This document shows, piece by piece, positions 49,151 to 61,253 of a stretch of DNA of 64,000 nt. The position numbers were made by a program, and so were the translations under genes. The notes below the pieces were generated by a model. The model saw nothing but the letters and a program-made list of their open reading frames with translations, was not told where the DNA came from and searched no databases. This DNA comes from Alopecurus myosuroides (Eukaryota > Streptophyta > Magnoliopsida > Poales > Poaceae): contig CM054060.1 in NCBI GenBank assembly GCA_028641055.1, positions 244,851,540 through 244,915,539 of the forward strand. The letters are read 5' to 3'. Each line of letters starts with the position of its first letter. The first letter of the stretch is position 1.

Positions 49151-49526
49151 GAAAAAAGAGAACTTAAGAGAAAACAAGCTAAAGTTTGCTTTGGCCATGG
49201 GGGTGTCCTGTAGCTGTAGCTGTGGACAGGGCCCACAATCACACACACCTGCCTTAAATCCAAGAGGTGTCTCCATTATTAGTATCACGACCTTCCTCTC
49301 CTCCTCCTCCTCCCCAGCTCTCCCCTTCCTCCTCCTCCTGTGAACGAAGCTGGTGGTGCTACCACAAAGAAGCTTCTTGTTAGGCAGGTCTAGCTGGGCC
49401 AACCATTTCCTATGCCCCTTTGCATCACTCATCTCCAGGTACATAGCAACTATGTGATATCTGGTTGGTGACTGTGTCCTTGCGGTTTCTTGATTCTTTG
49501 CTTCAGGAGCAGCTAGCTAGTCATAC

Positions 49527-52500
49527 ATGGATAGACGGATCCAAGCTCCTTTGGTGAGTCTTCAGTCACATCTCTGTCTCCTCTTCTTTTTCTGCATACA
49601 AACCATGCTTAGATGGCAAAAGTTCTGCAGAGAACTTTCATGTCGTAGTGACGATTTTAGACATATCAACCATTGATTTGCTCGCGCTCTCCCATCAGCA
49701 TGACTACATATGATTTCAGTTTTTTTTTAGATCAGAAATAACCAGACAAGTGAATATCTACTTGTTTTGAAGTCAGAAAACCTGCAGATGTGTTTGAGCA
49801 ACTAGATTTTCTTTCCAATGAAGTTCTCTATTCAGAATCAGTTATGCTTCTTTTTTGCTCAAGCCACTGCATATGTAAACAAGATTTCTCTTTTGTTGAT
49901 ACTGTACTCTCGTACAAAATATATAGGATACACTTAAGACTTGTGAATTTTGTCTACATATCATCTAAATTCTAGTCCCAACTTCAACCAGGTGGTAGAG
50001 GTTTATTTCAAAGGAAAGGTTTCTTAGAGATAAAATTTCTACGCCAGAATTTGTTTTAGATTCCCGTCGTGGTTAAATTTGTGTGGCCATTACCAGAAAT
50101 CTGCTCCCCGCAAAGTAGGTCAACTACTTTTGTAACTTTGTAAGTATCAGTTGTAACTTTGTGAGTATCATCCACCAAATCAACGACTTCTAGGACAGGC
50201 GGTCAAATTTTAGTCGTACACGACACCATTTTCTTTCTATTTTTTCTTTCCTTCTTGAGGACTTGAGGTTAATGCTTATTGCTTAAGACTTGTTCCCTCC
50301 CAATTGAAAATTCGCCTATAAGACTCCCACCTGCACCTGCCTGGGTGGGTTAGGTTTGCAACGGCCGGTCCCACCATGGCATGCAGAAGAGTTCTCATAA
50401 GCTACCACTTTAAAATGTAGCATTTTTATAAAGAAAATACAATCTCAATTGATACCACAGTCCCCCACTTCCAGTTCCATTTTTTCTTTTATAATAATGG
50501 ATTTCGTTTTTTTCTTGGGTTTATCAATTTGTGAGTGGGTTATTTATTTACTCCTTTACTTGTTTTCGAGGATTATGTGAGGTCTCTCAAATCAAAGTAG
50601 GGTTTAACCAACGTCGATGAGATGCAAACCAATGTGTTTGTGATCCCGAGGTGACAATGCCGACAGTGGCGGATCCAGGGCAAATACAAAGCCTGGACAA
50701 ACAGTAAATTTAAAGGCACAAAATGATATTTTTAGTCAATTTACTGCGTACATACACTACAAATACAGTACGTGTCCGGCCAGAAGCTCGGGCAAGGGCC
50801 GGGGAGTAGGATGCTAGGTCCGCCGATGAATACCGACACAAGCAGGCTACACTTCGAGCATTATATGCTAAGCTATTTCGGCCGAGTCAAGACACATATG
50901 GCATGTCTATTTTTATATACATAATGGTAGAGGGTATAGGTTGAACAAACATTCGTCGAGGCAATGTTCGAAGTACCGTATGCTATAAGTTATGTCGACT
51001 CATGATGCATGCTTTTGCGTAAAGCATATCAAATAGCGGCATCAACGTGAGGTATAGCTTCGAAGACCTTGTTGGGTGGTTGCCAAAACGTAAGAATGGA
51101 CACGGTTGGTAATTTTAATATTGGGTATAATATTTATTGCATTTTGTATTTATGTTCAGCGAAAACAATAGAACATCAGATGCCCTCTCGCGTGTGCCAC
51201 GTACCTCTGAGCCTCGCCGTCATCGGTACACGCCTCATGTCACACCTCGAGGGACTTGAGAGTGTCCCGCTCAGGAGGGCGTCTTTTTTCCGCATGTTGC
51301 CATGAATGTACTCTGTGCAACTTTAGCTCGTAAAAGATACAAATTTGTGGGTGACTTAGACAGAACAAATCGATTGCAAATGTCAATTTACATGGTGACA
51401 TGTTCAGTAAATAACATTGATTTGTCTACAAGCAAAAAATATTAAACCTATGGGAGGATAGGCTGAGGTTTGCGGTAAGCGTGGTTAAGAAAAATTAAAG
51501 ATCACTGGATATCAAAATTGGTAGTAATGTTTAACATTTCAAATACCATTTTATTTTGAAATAGGGACAAAATTTTTGCCTTAATCAATAATTATCAGGA
51601 AAATCGGCAATCGATACAAACAAACAAATGTGAACTATTCACAAAGCATGAAAACTCCATGCCGGCAAAGGAGTCCGGCAAACTCTCCCAACACACAATA
51701 ATTATAAATCCCTGGCACCTCAACAATGGAACACCTCAACAAAAGAGGTAAAGGGAAACCGACAAAACCATAGAACAACCGAAAGAGAGAGGATGAGCCG
51801 AAAAAACCGAAGATCATTCATTAAGCAGCCAATTTCTTCGGACGAAGAGATATCGAACATTCTGGATAGAGTAGTTCGTGCAAGGGGAGACATCCGGGGA
51901 AACATTTAGGGTTAGATTTGACTAAACACACAACCTAAATTCAAACAGTCTGGAAGACAGGGAATTGAAGGTACCGGCCATACCTGAGACTGTTTTTTTT
52001 TAACAGTATAACTGAGTCTCTTGAATCATGTTTACAAATGTACATATAAGTTAGTAATTTCCATTCATGGCAACACGCGTTAAGAAAAAAAAATGACAGT
52101 TTGAACGGTGGCATTGCTCTTGGTTCAGTTTGCCATGTTCCCCACAATTTGTATCTGAAATATTTTCCTGTTCTCGTATTGGATAGGTGGATAGCTCGTC
52201 ATGCTTGTGCAGAGCGGAGAGAGCGGTCGCCGTCGCCGGCACCGGGAGGCACGCCCCGAAATCCAAATCGTGCGTGCAATCGAGCCTCAGAGCTTCCATC
52301 CACCCACTGAACGAGAAGAGATCGTCGCGAGGTTGCCGTCGGAGCGGGCAATTGCCGCTGCTCCCGGGGCTTCCCGACGACCTCGCCATCGCGTGCCTCA
52401 TCCGAGTGCCGCGGGCCGAGCACTGGAAGCTCAGGCTGGTGTGCAGGAGGTGGCTCCGCCTCCTCGCCGGCAACTACTTCTACGGCCTCCGCGGGAGGCT

Positions 52501-53433
52501 CGGGCTCGCCGAGCAGTGGCTGTACGCCTTCAAGTGCGATGGTAACGGGCGCGTGTCGTGGGACGTGCTCGACCCAGCGGCGCGCGGTGCGGCGTGGCGC
52601 GCGCTGCCGCCCGTGCCTGCGAGTACGCGGACGCCGCCGGTTTCGGCTGCGCCGTGCTCGGCGGCTGCCACCTGTATCTGCTCGGCGGCAGGGATCCGCA
52701 CAGAGGCGCCATGCGCCGAATGGTGTTCTACAGCGCCCGGAGCAACCGGTGGCACCGCGCCCCGGACATGCTGCGCCGGCGGCACTGCTTCGGCGCTTGC
52801 GTGATGGGCAACCGCCTGTACGTCGCCGGCGGAGAGAGCGGCGGCGGCGGCCTCAGGTCCGCCGAGGTGTTCGACCCGACCAAGAACCGGTGGTCGTTCG
52901 TGTCTGACATGGCCGAGGGGCTGGTGCCTTTCGTCAGCGCGGTGCACGGCGGGAGGTGGTACCTGAAGGGGTTCGGCGCGGAGCGGCAGGTGCTGAGCCA
53001 GGTCTACACGCCGGAGGCCGACGCGTGGTCGACGGTGGCGGTACTCGACAGTATGGTCACCGGCTGGAGGAACCCCAGCGCCTGCCTCGACGGCCGGCTG
53101 TACGCCGCCGACTGCAAGGACGGTTGCCGGCTCAGGGCCTACGAGGAGGCCGCGGACGCGTGGACCGGCTGCGCAGACAGCAGGCACCACCTGGGCAGCT
53201 CACACACTCTCGAGGCGGCCGCCATGGTCGCGCTTCGCGGCAAGCTCTGCGTTGTTCGGAACGACATGAGCGTGTCAGTCGTCGACGTCGCTGCTGGGGC
53301 GGGAAACCAGCGGTGGGAGACCCTCGCCGGCAAGGGGCAAATCAAGATCTTCGTCAGGAACCTCCTTTCCAGCGTCGCCGGCCGTGGCCAAACTAAGAAC
53401 CGAGTTCTTCACTGCCAAGTCCTGGAGGCCTAG
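49527..53433 (+). pseudogene. SAGL1: F-box/kelch-repeat protein gene (At1g55270/SAGL1-like) with a single frameshift
   Basis: Exon 1 (49527-49553) encodes MDRRIQAPL and joins at a GT-AG intron (49554-52186) to exon 2 (52187-53433), which opens with VDSSSCLCR. The family is the substrate receptor of an SCF ubiquitin ligase; as I recall, the Arabidopsis protein affects phenylpropanoid and wax enzymes. The F-box is LLPGLPDDLAIACLIRVPRA, followed by kelch repeats such as GFGCAVLGGCHLYLLGG, NRLYVAGGE and WRNPSACLDGRLY, and the end NRVLHCQVLEA. The coding sequence is one base short: the frame changes near 52614-52621, between PPVP and EYADAAGFG. With that base it would be 424 residues, close to the Arabidopsis length (about 434). 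Everything else is intact, so it is either a very recent null allele or an assembly error. A possible 5'-leader intron is 49439-49506. Confidence 0.85.
49554..52186 (+). other. Intron of the F-box/kelch gene
   Basis: 2.6-kb GT-AG intron (gtgagt...ttggatag). AT-rich, with no internal gene or complete transposon that I can delimit. Confidence 0.6.
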
Positions 53434-53730
53434 CTAGAAATATTGTCGGCGCATTACATACGCGAAACATATGAAGGATCCGATCAGTGTACAGTTTGAC
53501 AGTTTCCCTGTTCAAAAAAAAACATCATGTACAGTTCTATGTTAATTAATAGTACCCGCAATTAGTTAGTCTAGAGATGGTTTTCTGGTGAGAATGAAAT
53601 AATACAGAGCATCGATCAACACACCTCTGATCTCAATCTGGTTATGATCACACTCCTTTGTTATTGGACTCTGACCCGTTGAGGAAATACGACACATTTT
53701 TCTTTTGAGCTGTCTTTGTTGAGACTTGAC

Positions 53731-53836
53731 GGCTTTCTCGATATGGTAGCAGCGGAGCGGACTGGACTGCTACAAACCATGAAGGCTTTCTCGATATGGT
53801 AGCAGCGGAGCGGACTGGACTGCTGCTAACCATGAA
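53731..53836. repeat. 53-bp tandem duplication
   Basis: Two head-to-tail copies beginning ggctttctcgatatggtagc at 53731 and 53784, differing at a few bases near their ends. It lies downstream of the F-box/kelch gene, before the LINE. Confidence 0.9.
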
Positions 53837-53869
53837 AACTCAAAACTCACCTATGGAGGTGTGGTTAAA

Positions 53870-56830
53870 TAAGTTGACATGTGCACGGTTTTCTCAAAGG
53901 ATAGGCCTTTAGGCCAAAAACCAAGGTGGGAAATACAAAATAGGAAAGGATAGATTAATAAAACTTATCGATGAGCTAGATATTAAAGCAGTGATCGTGC
54001 CCCTTAGCGTAGGCAAACAGGAAATGCTAACAAGGGCAAATGATCAAATTTGTAACCTATATCGTGATGAAGAATCTAAGTGGACGCAAAGGGAAAAAAT
54101 TAAACGTATGCAAGAAGGTGGGAATAATACGAAATATTTCCACCATATGGCAAATGGAAAACATTGAAAAAAGATGATATTTCAATTAGAGCAAGAGGAA
54201 GGAACTATAGTGGGAGAGGACAATTTAGATACCTATATTTCTGAATATTATAAAAAGTTATTTGGAGCATCGACGCCGAATAATTATTCAGTGGATGAGA
54301 ATGTTATCCATGATGTACCGCAATTATCAATAGATGAGGGTGTCATTATGATTTCTTTGCGAATGAAGCCTTTGAAGCTATTGATCAAATAAAAGAATAA
54401 AAAAAGCTCCCGAACCGGATAGGTTCCCTGCGGAGTTTTACCAAACCTTTGGAACATCCTTAAGGATGATCTTATGGTGATGTTTTCTCAACTCCAACAA
54501 GGGAACTTGCCACTCTTTAAACTGAATTTTGGAGTGATTACGTTAATTCCAAAAAAGGAGAATGCGGTTCAAATTCAGCAACATAGGTCTATTTGTCTGC
54601 TTATTGTGTTTTAAAATTTTCACGAAGGTGGGACCTAATAAATTAACATCAATTGCTCAGAAAATAGTTTGGCCTACACAATCAGCTTTCATGCCGGGTA
54701 GACATATATTGGATGGGGTTGTAATCCTCCATGAAAGCATTCATGAACTCAAACGGAGAAAGATGGATGTTGTGTTATTTAAAATTGATTTTGAGAAGGC
54801 CTATGATAAGGTCAATTGGAACTTTCTCCAACAAACAATGTGTATGAAAGGCTTCCCTCCAATCTGGTGTGAGTGGATAATGAAATTCATTCAGGCCTCA
54901 TTTGATTCAAAGGGATTGCGTAGGATTCTTGCATGATTTGATACTATGGGAAATTTTCCTACCTTGACCACTTGATTTGTAGGATTGGATCATCTAGGAT
55001 TTTTTCCCATACGAATTTGTACTAGTTCCCATAGGATATCTAACATCCACTCCAACCTCTTTTTTACAATTCCTTTGATGGAATCAACCAAACTTTGGTG
55101 CATACCAAATCCTATAGGATTGGAGTCCCATGACATTGCAATCCTATGTTTTTCCTATCATGTGAATCAAATAGACCCTCAAGGAGGAAGTGTTGGGGTG
55201 AGAGTTAATGATAATATTGGCCACTACTTTCAAGACAAAAAAAAGGATTGCGTCACTGAGATCCCCTATCTCCTATTTTATTTAATATACTTGTTGATAT
55301 GCTGGCTATTCTTATCGCCTGAGCGAAGGAGGATGGTCAAGTTGGAGGACTTATACCTCATTTGGTTGATGGGCGATATCCATCTTACAATATGCTGACG
55401 ACACAATCCTATTTTTAGAGCATGATTTAGCTAAAGCGTTGAATATGAAGCTAATTTTATGCATCTTTGAGCATCTATCAGGTTTAAAAAGAATTTTCCG
55501 TAAGAGCGATATTTTCTGTTTTGGAAAGGAAAAGGATGATGAGGAACAATACACACAAAATTTTGAATGTGAGGTTGGTTCATTACCCTTTAAATACCTT
55601 GGGATTCCAATACATCATCGAATCTTCGTAATGCTGAATGGTATCCGGTAGAGAGCCGTTCTGAAGGAAAGCTAAGCTGTTGGAAAGGCAAGTTGTTACC
55701 CAAAGAGGTACGAAAGAGACTGGATTATTATGGATCGCGTATTTTTTTGCAAAGTGATGAGAACAAACGAAAGTATAGGCCTGACTATATTATATGCAGA
55801 CCCAATGATCAGGGAGGGTTACGTATTGAGATACTTGAGTTGAAGAATAAATGTCTACTTAGCAAATGGTTGTTTAAATTGTTAAACGAGGAAGGGGCAT
55901 GGCAAGAATTACTTCATAATAAGTATCTTAATGATAAAACGCTGGCTCAGGTTGAGGCTAAACCAACGGACTCTCCTTTTGGAAAGGGTTGATACTGGTT
56001 AAGGAAGAATTCTTTACTTGTGGTTTCTTTAAAATTGTAGATGGATCTACTGCTAGGGTTTAGGAAGATACATGGCTTGGTGATTCGCCTTTAAAAACCA
56101 ATATTCATCTTTGTATCACATCACTCGTAGGAAAAACGTTTATGTGAATGATGTGCTTGTTGGTTCAACACCAACTCATATGAGGTTTTGGAGGACTCTA
56201 TTTGGTGCTTTATAGGACTCTTGGTCTCATCTATGCCACAGACTGATGGGGGTTAATCTTTCCAATGACACTGATTCCTCTGTTTAGAAATTAACACCTA
56301 ATGGGGTGTTTAAAGTTAAGTCTATGTGTTAATATTTAATTAATGATCACATAAGATTCTTACAAACTTACCTTTGGAAAATCAAAATCCCACTTAAAAT
56401 CAAGGGTTTTATGTGGTTCCTAAGTAATTAGGTCTTGTTCACTAAAGATAACCTTGTTAAAAGAAAATGGCAAGGGTGTACTAAATACTCTTTTGTGACT
56501 CAAAGGAAACTATTTGTTTATCTCTTATCCTTTTACAAAACTAGTACGGTGTGTGGTGTTCTCGACAGATGACATATCACCTCCGACCAATATAACCAAT
56601 ATGTTTGAGAATTGGCTCAATCGGGTTGATAAAAAGACCAAAGGTGGAATTCGAATAAGAGTTTCAACGATTTGTTGGTTCGTATGGCATTGTCGAAAAA
56701 ATATTGTCTTTAACAGATCGAATCATTCCTTATTTTGCAGGTTATCTCTACGGCGACTCATTTCATCCAACTTTAGCCTCATTGCAGGTTATCTCCCGCG
56801 GATCAGCGAGAGTTTATGATTACTGAATGT
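53870..56830 (+). pseudogene. 5'-truncated LINE with reverse transcriptase and zf-RVT remnants
   Basis: Plant L1-type non-LTR retrotransposon ORF2 remains, plus strand. Pieces in order: linker (NTKYFHHMANGKH, about 54130), RT motifs AFMPGRHILDGVV and FKIDFEKAYDKVNW (54680-54815), the YADD catalytic box (55391-55402), FKYLGIPI (about 55590) and a C-terminal zf-RVT-like region (about 56340-56820). Stops and frameshifts are frequent. The endonuclease half is missing, as usual for 5' truncation. A MITE interrupts the RT at 54894. No poly(A) tail is evident at the 3' side. Confidence 0.82.
54894..55178. mobile_element. Tourist-type MITE inside the LINE
   Basis: 285 bp with inverted ends GGCCTCATTTGATTC and, at the other end, GAATCAAATAGACCC, and the duplication tca (54891-54893 and 55179-55181). 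The bases on each side join in one frame of the LINE RT, KFI...QGGSVGVRVN, confirming the exact borders. Confidence 0.85.
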
Positions 56831-57579
56831 TCCTAGCTGAAAGTACAATATGGTCAACTAGAGTGGGGTGAATAGGCTAACTACCAATTTTTCTTATTTT
56901 CTTTTTTAGTTTGGGCTAAACAAGTAATACCAGGTTATCTAGATGTGCAACCAGGTGAACAACCTATGTGATACAAAGCACAATGCGCAACATGTAAGGC
57001 AACAAGATAAACCACAAGTGTAAACATGGAGACAAGGATATGTTTCCCGTAATTCCTTCCCAAGAGAAGTATGTCTATGTTGGAGAGGTGGGGAGCCACC
57101 TAGGCGCTCCTCAATAGCACGGATGTGCACACCTTATTCTCCTTGATCTTCTCCAGTGAGGGAGATTCTCATTTCCACTATGAGCTCGACTTGAAGGCGT
57201 TGACCAAACCCTTACACAAGGTTGAGGCGTCTCCACAAGATGGGTGGAGGTTTGGAGGCAACAGACTTCTTGGTGGACTTCACAGAACCGGGAGGCAACT
57301 TCCTTTGATCAAGAGCCCTCTATCTAGTAGTCTTGGAAGTAGTAGGCATAACCTTAGATTCTTCCTTAATGTCATCCTCAATGGTGCGCTGCTTCTTGCG
57401 AGAATAGGACATACCCTGTCCACCAAAACCTGTGAAAGAATATAGCATAGAGGGAATAATGATAAGGTCACAAGCTATGAATAGAATAGATATGGATTGC
57501 ATGACATCACAAGGTAAAGTGAAACAAAAATTCAACAGCGACCGGAAGGTCCGCTTAGGGACAAAAACTAAAATGGGCA
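56831..57579. other. Unassigned sequence between LINE and L3 LTR
   Basis: The minus strand around 57560-57150 has coding-like phrases (SYSRKKQRTIEDDIKEESKV, KLPPGSVKSTKKS) in one frame with a stop between them. I do not recognise the family. It may be the interior of another decayed transposon into which L3 inserted. Confidence 0.3.
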
Positions 57580-60521
57580 TGTAGCACCCTCACATTTAAT
57601 AATGTAGAAACTATTGTGTTAAGTGCTAGTCCCTGGATCAATGCTAGCACCATAGAACAAAATGTAAAGTATCATTGCAGAAGTATCAAAATTATTACAA
57701 AAGATCCAGAATAGCCAAGTACAGTTTTATTACAAAGTGCATATTCTTGAAAGACTACAAAACTAAGGGTTCTAAACAACAGAAATAAAGATAGCAATGA
57801 GCCTCCATCTTCAATCATGCGGCACATGCATTACATATTGGGTGTAGACTCGAGTCCGAGCACTTGATCAAACTTCATCATCAGAATTTCCTACACGTTG
57901 GAATATGCAGCCCCCGAAGGAGGTCAGTATAATTTGACGTACTGGAAAATGACACTATGGTGGATATAAAATGGCAAGTCTAAACTACATGAATATCTGG
58001 CTTGGTGGAGTTTAGGCTATTTGAAAAAAGCAAGTTTTTCCCTAACACTTTTGAAAAAGAGTTTTATTTTCAAAGATTGGCACCATGGGTCAAACCCATG
58101 TGCACCACAACTAATATTTCCTTAGCCGAATCTTACTTCTTCAAAACTGTGTTGAGATTCTTCTGTCCATCCTTGTCCAGCTGCTCGAAGTCGTCCGTTA
58201 CCGGGGACACGGCTATGATCATAGTTTCTAACTCTGTGGAGGTTGTGAACTTTCACCCTTTGTCTTCAATTAGCCCAAACATCCTATACACACAGAGTGC
58301 ATCATGGAAAGGAGAGAATTGAGATGAGATCTTTCAGAAGCAAGAAATTCAACCCAACCGGCAAGACCCGTTCCACCTATAATTATTCTACATCTGCTTG
58401 TCAAGTCTGGGCTGAACTCTCACAACTTAGTTGATCAAGACAAGGCCCATATTGTCAAATGGATACACGGAAACCTACTAAACTTAGAGGACTTGGTAAT
58501 CTCTTTTTTCCTGGGTGGCAATCCGCAAGTGAACACCCCTCGGGCGACACTCAACTCTCATCAACCATACAACCAAATCCACCCAGGTGGTTCATTGAAA
58601 GTTATACTTAGAATTTTTCCACAACATTGAGTAAAACAAATTTGTAGCAAGGCTAAGCATCTACTAAGTACTAAGTCTCCAAAATAACAAGCCTAAAGGA
58701 TTTCTACATGCTACTTGGGTTTTTCATAGCATAATAATAACTTAGTAGAATTCCCTATCATGCATACTACACAAAAACACTAGTAATGCATAGTAAAAAT
58801 ATGGGAGATTTGATGGTGTCACTTGCCTTGGCAATAGGATGAACAATCACAACAAGTATAATAGCAACAAGAGTAGACTTGGTCCTCTTCACAATCTAAT
58901 ACAAGCAAAACAAGCCACACATAAACATACAAAACAAACATAACATAGAGAACAAAATAACAATACAAAAACATGTATGCATGTTATGCAATGATCAAAT
59001 TAATGCACAAAATTCACAACTAGAAATAATTACTAATAATGATGTTCTTTGATGTTAATAACATGGTTATCATGCATGCAAAACAAATTAATTATCAAAT
59101 TATAATTGTTAGCATTACCAGGGTTTTAATATAGGCTAATATGAACATTAATAGAGTTTCTGTTACAAAGTTGCATAAATAATTTTTCCTTTGATTATAC
59201 TGGATAGAGGACATCAAAACAAAACTATAGAAATTGATTTCACCTAAAAAGGATTTATAGAATTAAAGTTATGCCCAAAATAGTGATTAATAGAGATCTA
59301 CAAATAACATGTAAGTACATGTTTCAAAATTGAAATTTGAATAGCCTAAATTATTCTACACAACGTGCTGATTTCAAAAAGTCCAAGATCATCTAAATCG
59401 GAGTTACAGAACAAAAGTTATTGATTTTACAATTTTTAGCAATTTTCTGGAATTTTAATTGAATTAAAAACCGCGCTGACTGGGCTAGCTGACTGGGCGG
59501 TCCACGTGGCAGATCCTGATTGGAGCGGCGCTGGCGCGGCGGCTGACGCGACGGATGACAAGGCAGACAGGTGGCGAGCTGTCATTGGTCGGTACCCCTT
59601 CGCGACGACATCTAACGTGGCCCGTCCAATTGAGATCGGACGGCGCAGGAGGGGTTGGCTTACCCAGGTAAGATCTAGCCGGAGAAGGGGAAGAGAATGG
59701 TGGCGCGGCCCTGGCGCGGAAGGCGGCAGCGATGGAGTGATCCCTAGTGACGAAGAGCGCACCGGCGGATGCGGCGGCACCTCGCGGGGCTTCTCTGCGC
59801 CTTGGTTCCTCCTCTTTTTGCTTGGAACGGCGGGGACAAGGAGGGCCCATGGCAGATCGACAATGGCGGCGGTACGAGATTTAGGGTTAGGGTTCTGGTG
59901 GGCACGACTCAAGCGCGGACATCGAGGGAAGGCCCCCTTTATGGGGAGGTTACGTGCTGGAGGGGTCGGCGTCGAGGCGGCGCTGCGGAGTTCGTCCGGG
60001 ACACGGACGTCGAGGTCATCGCTGACGTCAGCGGTGGTGTCCGCCTGTCAGCGGAAGGGAGAGAGAGAGCGGGCTGTGACGGTTGGGCTCGTGCTAGGCC
60101 TACGCGCTACGCGCACGGATAATTAGAGGGAGGATAGAGAGTGGGATGGGCCCTGAGGGAGAGAGAGTGGCTGCTGCGCTTTTTTTTTGTCTTTCTTTTC
60201 TTTTCTGTTTTTTTAAACAGTTGATTCAAATACATTTCGAAACCCAACCAAAATAATTCAGAAAAATACATAAAAATAGGTTTTGAAAAGCTTAGGACAT
60301 AAGGAACATTTTGGTACTATAATTTCCCCAAAATAAAATACTTTCTTTTCGAAAACATTTAATTCTCAAAAGATGATAAATAAGCAATAACACCTAAAAT
60401 TTTGTGTTTAGCAAATTAAAAGCTAATTATTATGCAATCAAAATGCAGGGATGCTATGATGCTCATGAATGCATGTAGGTTTTAAATTTTTTCAAAATTT
60501 TCAAAATCCTGGGATGTTACA
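57580..60521 (-). repeat. L3: 3' LTR of a third chromovirus-like element
   Basis: On the minus strand the LTR begins TGTAACATCCC at 60521 and ends GGGTGCTACA at 57580, 2942 bp. It is preceded by the polypurine tract aaggggggtagtc (60534-60522) and a segment reading ctcgaatctcgggacgagatcc, like the corresponding segment of element 1 just before its LTR. A TATA-like cataaagg lies near 59937-59944. The internal domain continues only to about 60754, where another element is inserted. Confidence 0.75.
57868..59850 (-). CDS. Candidate spliced small protein in the L3 LTR
   Basis: On the minus strand: exon 59850-59763 (88 nt, ATG, basic start MGPPCPRRSKQKEEEPRRRE, donor gtgcgc), exon 58895-58827 (69 nt, acceptor ttgtattag, GC-type donor gcaagt) and exon 57890-57868 (23 nt, acceptor gtgtag, TGA stop). 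All junctions are phase 1 and the sum is 180 nt, 59 residues. The middle exon encodes CEEDQVYSCCYYTCCDCSSY after the split Asp codon, resembling element 1 exon 3 (acidic, then a Cys-Cys-Tyr cluster); the last encodes an acidic NSDDEV end. Splicing is predicted by eye only and other first-exon donors are possible. The long unspliced frame at 59850-59485 is interpreted as exon plus intron. Confidence 0.42.
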
Positions 60522-60754
60522 GACTACCCCCCTTAAAAAGGATCTCGTCCCGAGATTCGAGAAGGCTAGCAATTAGGTTGAAAAATGTTATGAGGTGGGC
60601 TATTGATGGAGTGTCGACACACGCTCGTTGGGAAACCCCGATCACAAGGTGTAAAGAGGCAGCATCAAGTTTTCCCTTAGAAAAGAAACCAAGGTTGAAT
60701 CGACCAGTAGGAGGACAAGCAATCTCTGAAGGTTGATGGAGCTGAGGTGGAAGG
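60522..60754 (-). other. Remnant of the L3 element interior
   Basis: Contains the polypurine tract (60534-60522) and about 220 bases without a readable domain. The part 60630-60754 has phrases common in Triticeae repeats (ccaaggttgaatcgaccagtagg-like) that I cannot assign. It ends at the insertion site of the next element. Confidence 0.5.
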
Positions 60755-61253
60755 TGTCAGGATCCTGCTTGAATCTGACAAACTAGGATCAAGAATACAA
60801 GATTTTTAGAGGAATTGGAGCATAAAACTAGTAAATTGCTGGATAAAAATGCAGGATAAATTGCAAGGAAAATAAGAGCTAGAAGATAAAGTCTAGGGTT
60901 TTCATTTCTTGATTTAGGTCACAGGATACAGGGTAGCCTTATAACAAGAGCGGACGGGTACACATGCCATCTTAGGTGAAATACCGATAATACCCTCATA
61001 GCTACTAAGCAACCGATAACCCCATATTACATACATATCCTATTCCGTGACATTCCTTCCCCCTTGAGACCATTGCTCAGTAATGGATAAACAAGTTTCT
61101 TCAGAAACTTTCATCTTTAAACTTCTCAACAAAAGAGTTGATGCCGATAAGATGAGAGTTGTTTGCATGGTATTTCTGGAAAGTCTGTCAATAAGGCTTT
61201 GCTTTGCCTTAGAAGAGAGATTGAAATGATCTTCGAGAATCAGTTTATCCTTG

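Noticed and set aside
50655..50700. Phrase agtggcggatccagg (and ggtggcagatctag at about 42005) as a transposon end
   Set aside because: A phrase common in plant repeats, but no partner end or target duplication was found.
52480..53190. 236-codon minus-strand frame opposite the kelch region
   Set aside because: GC-rich shadow of the F-box/kelch coding sequence.
60630..60754. Triticeae repeat phrase resembling parts of abundant Copia elements
   Set aside because: Too short and without borders to assign to a family.
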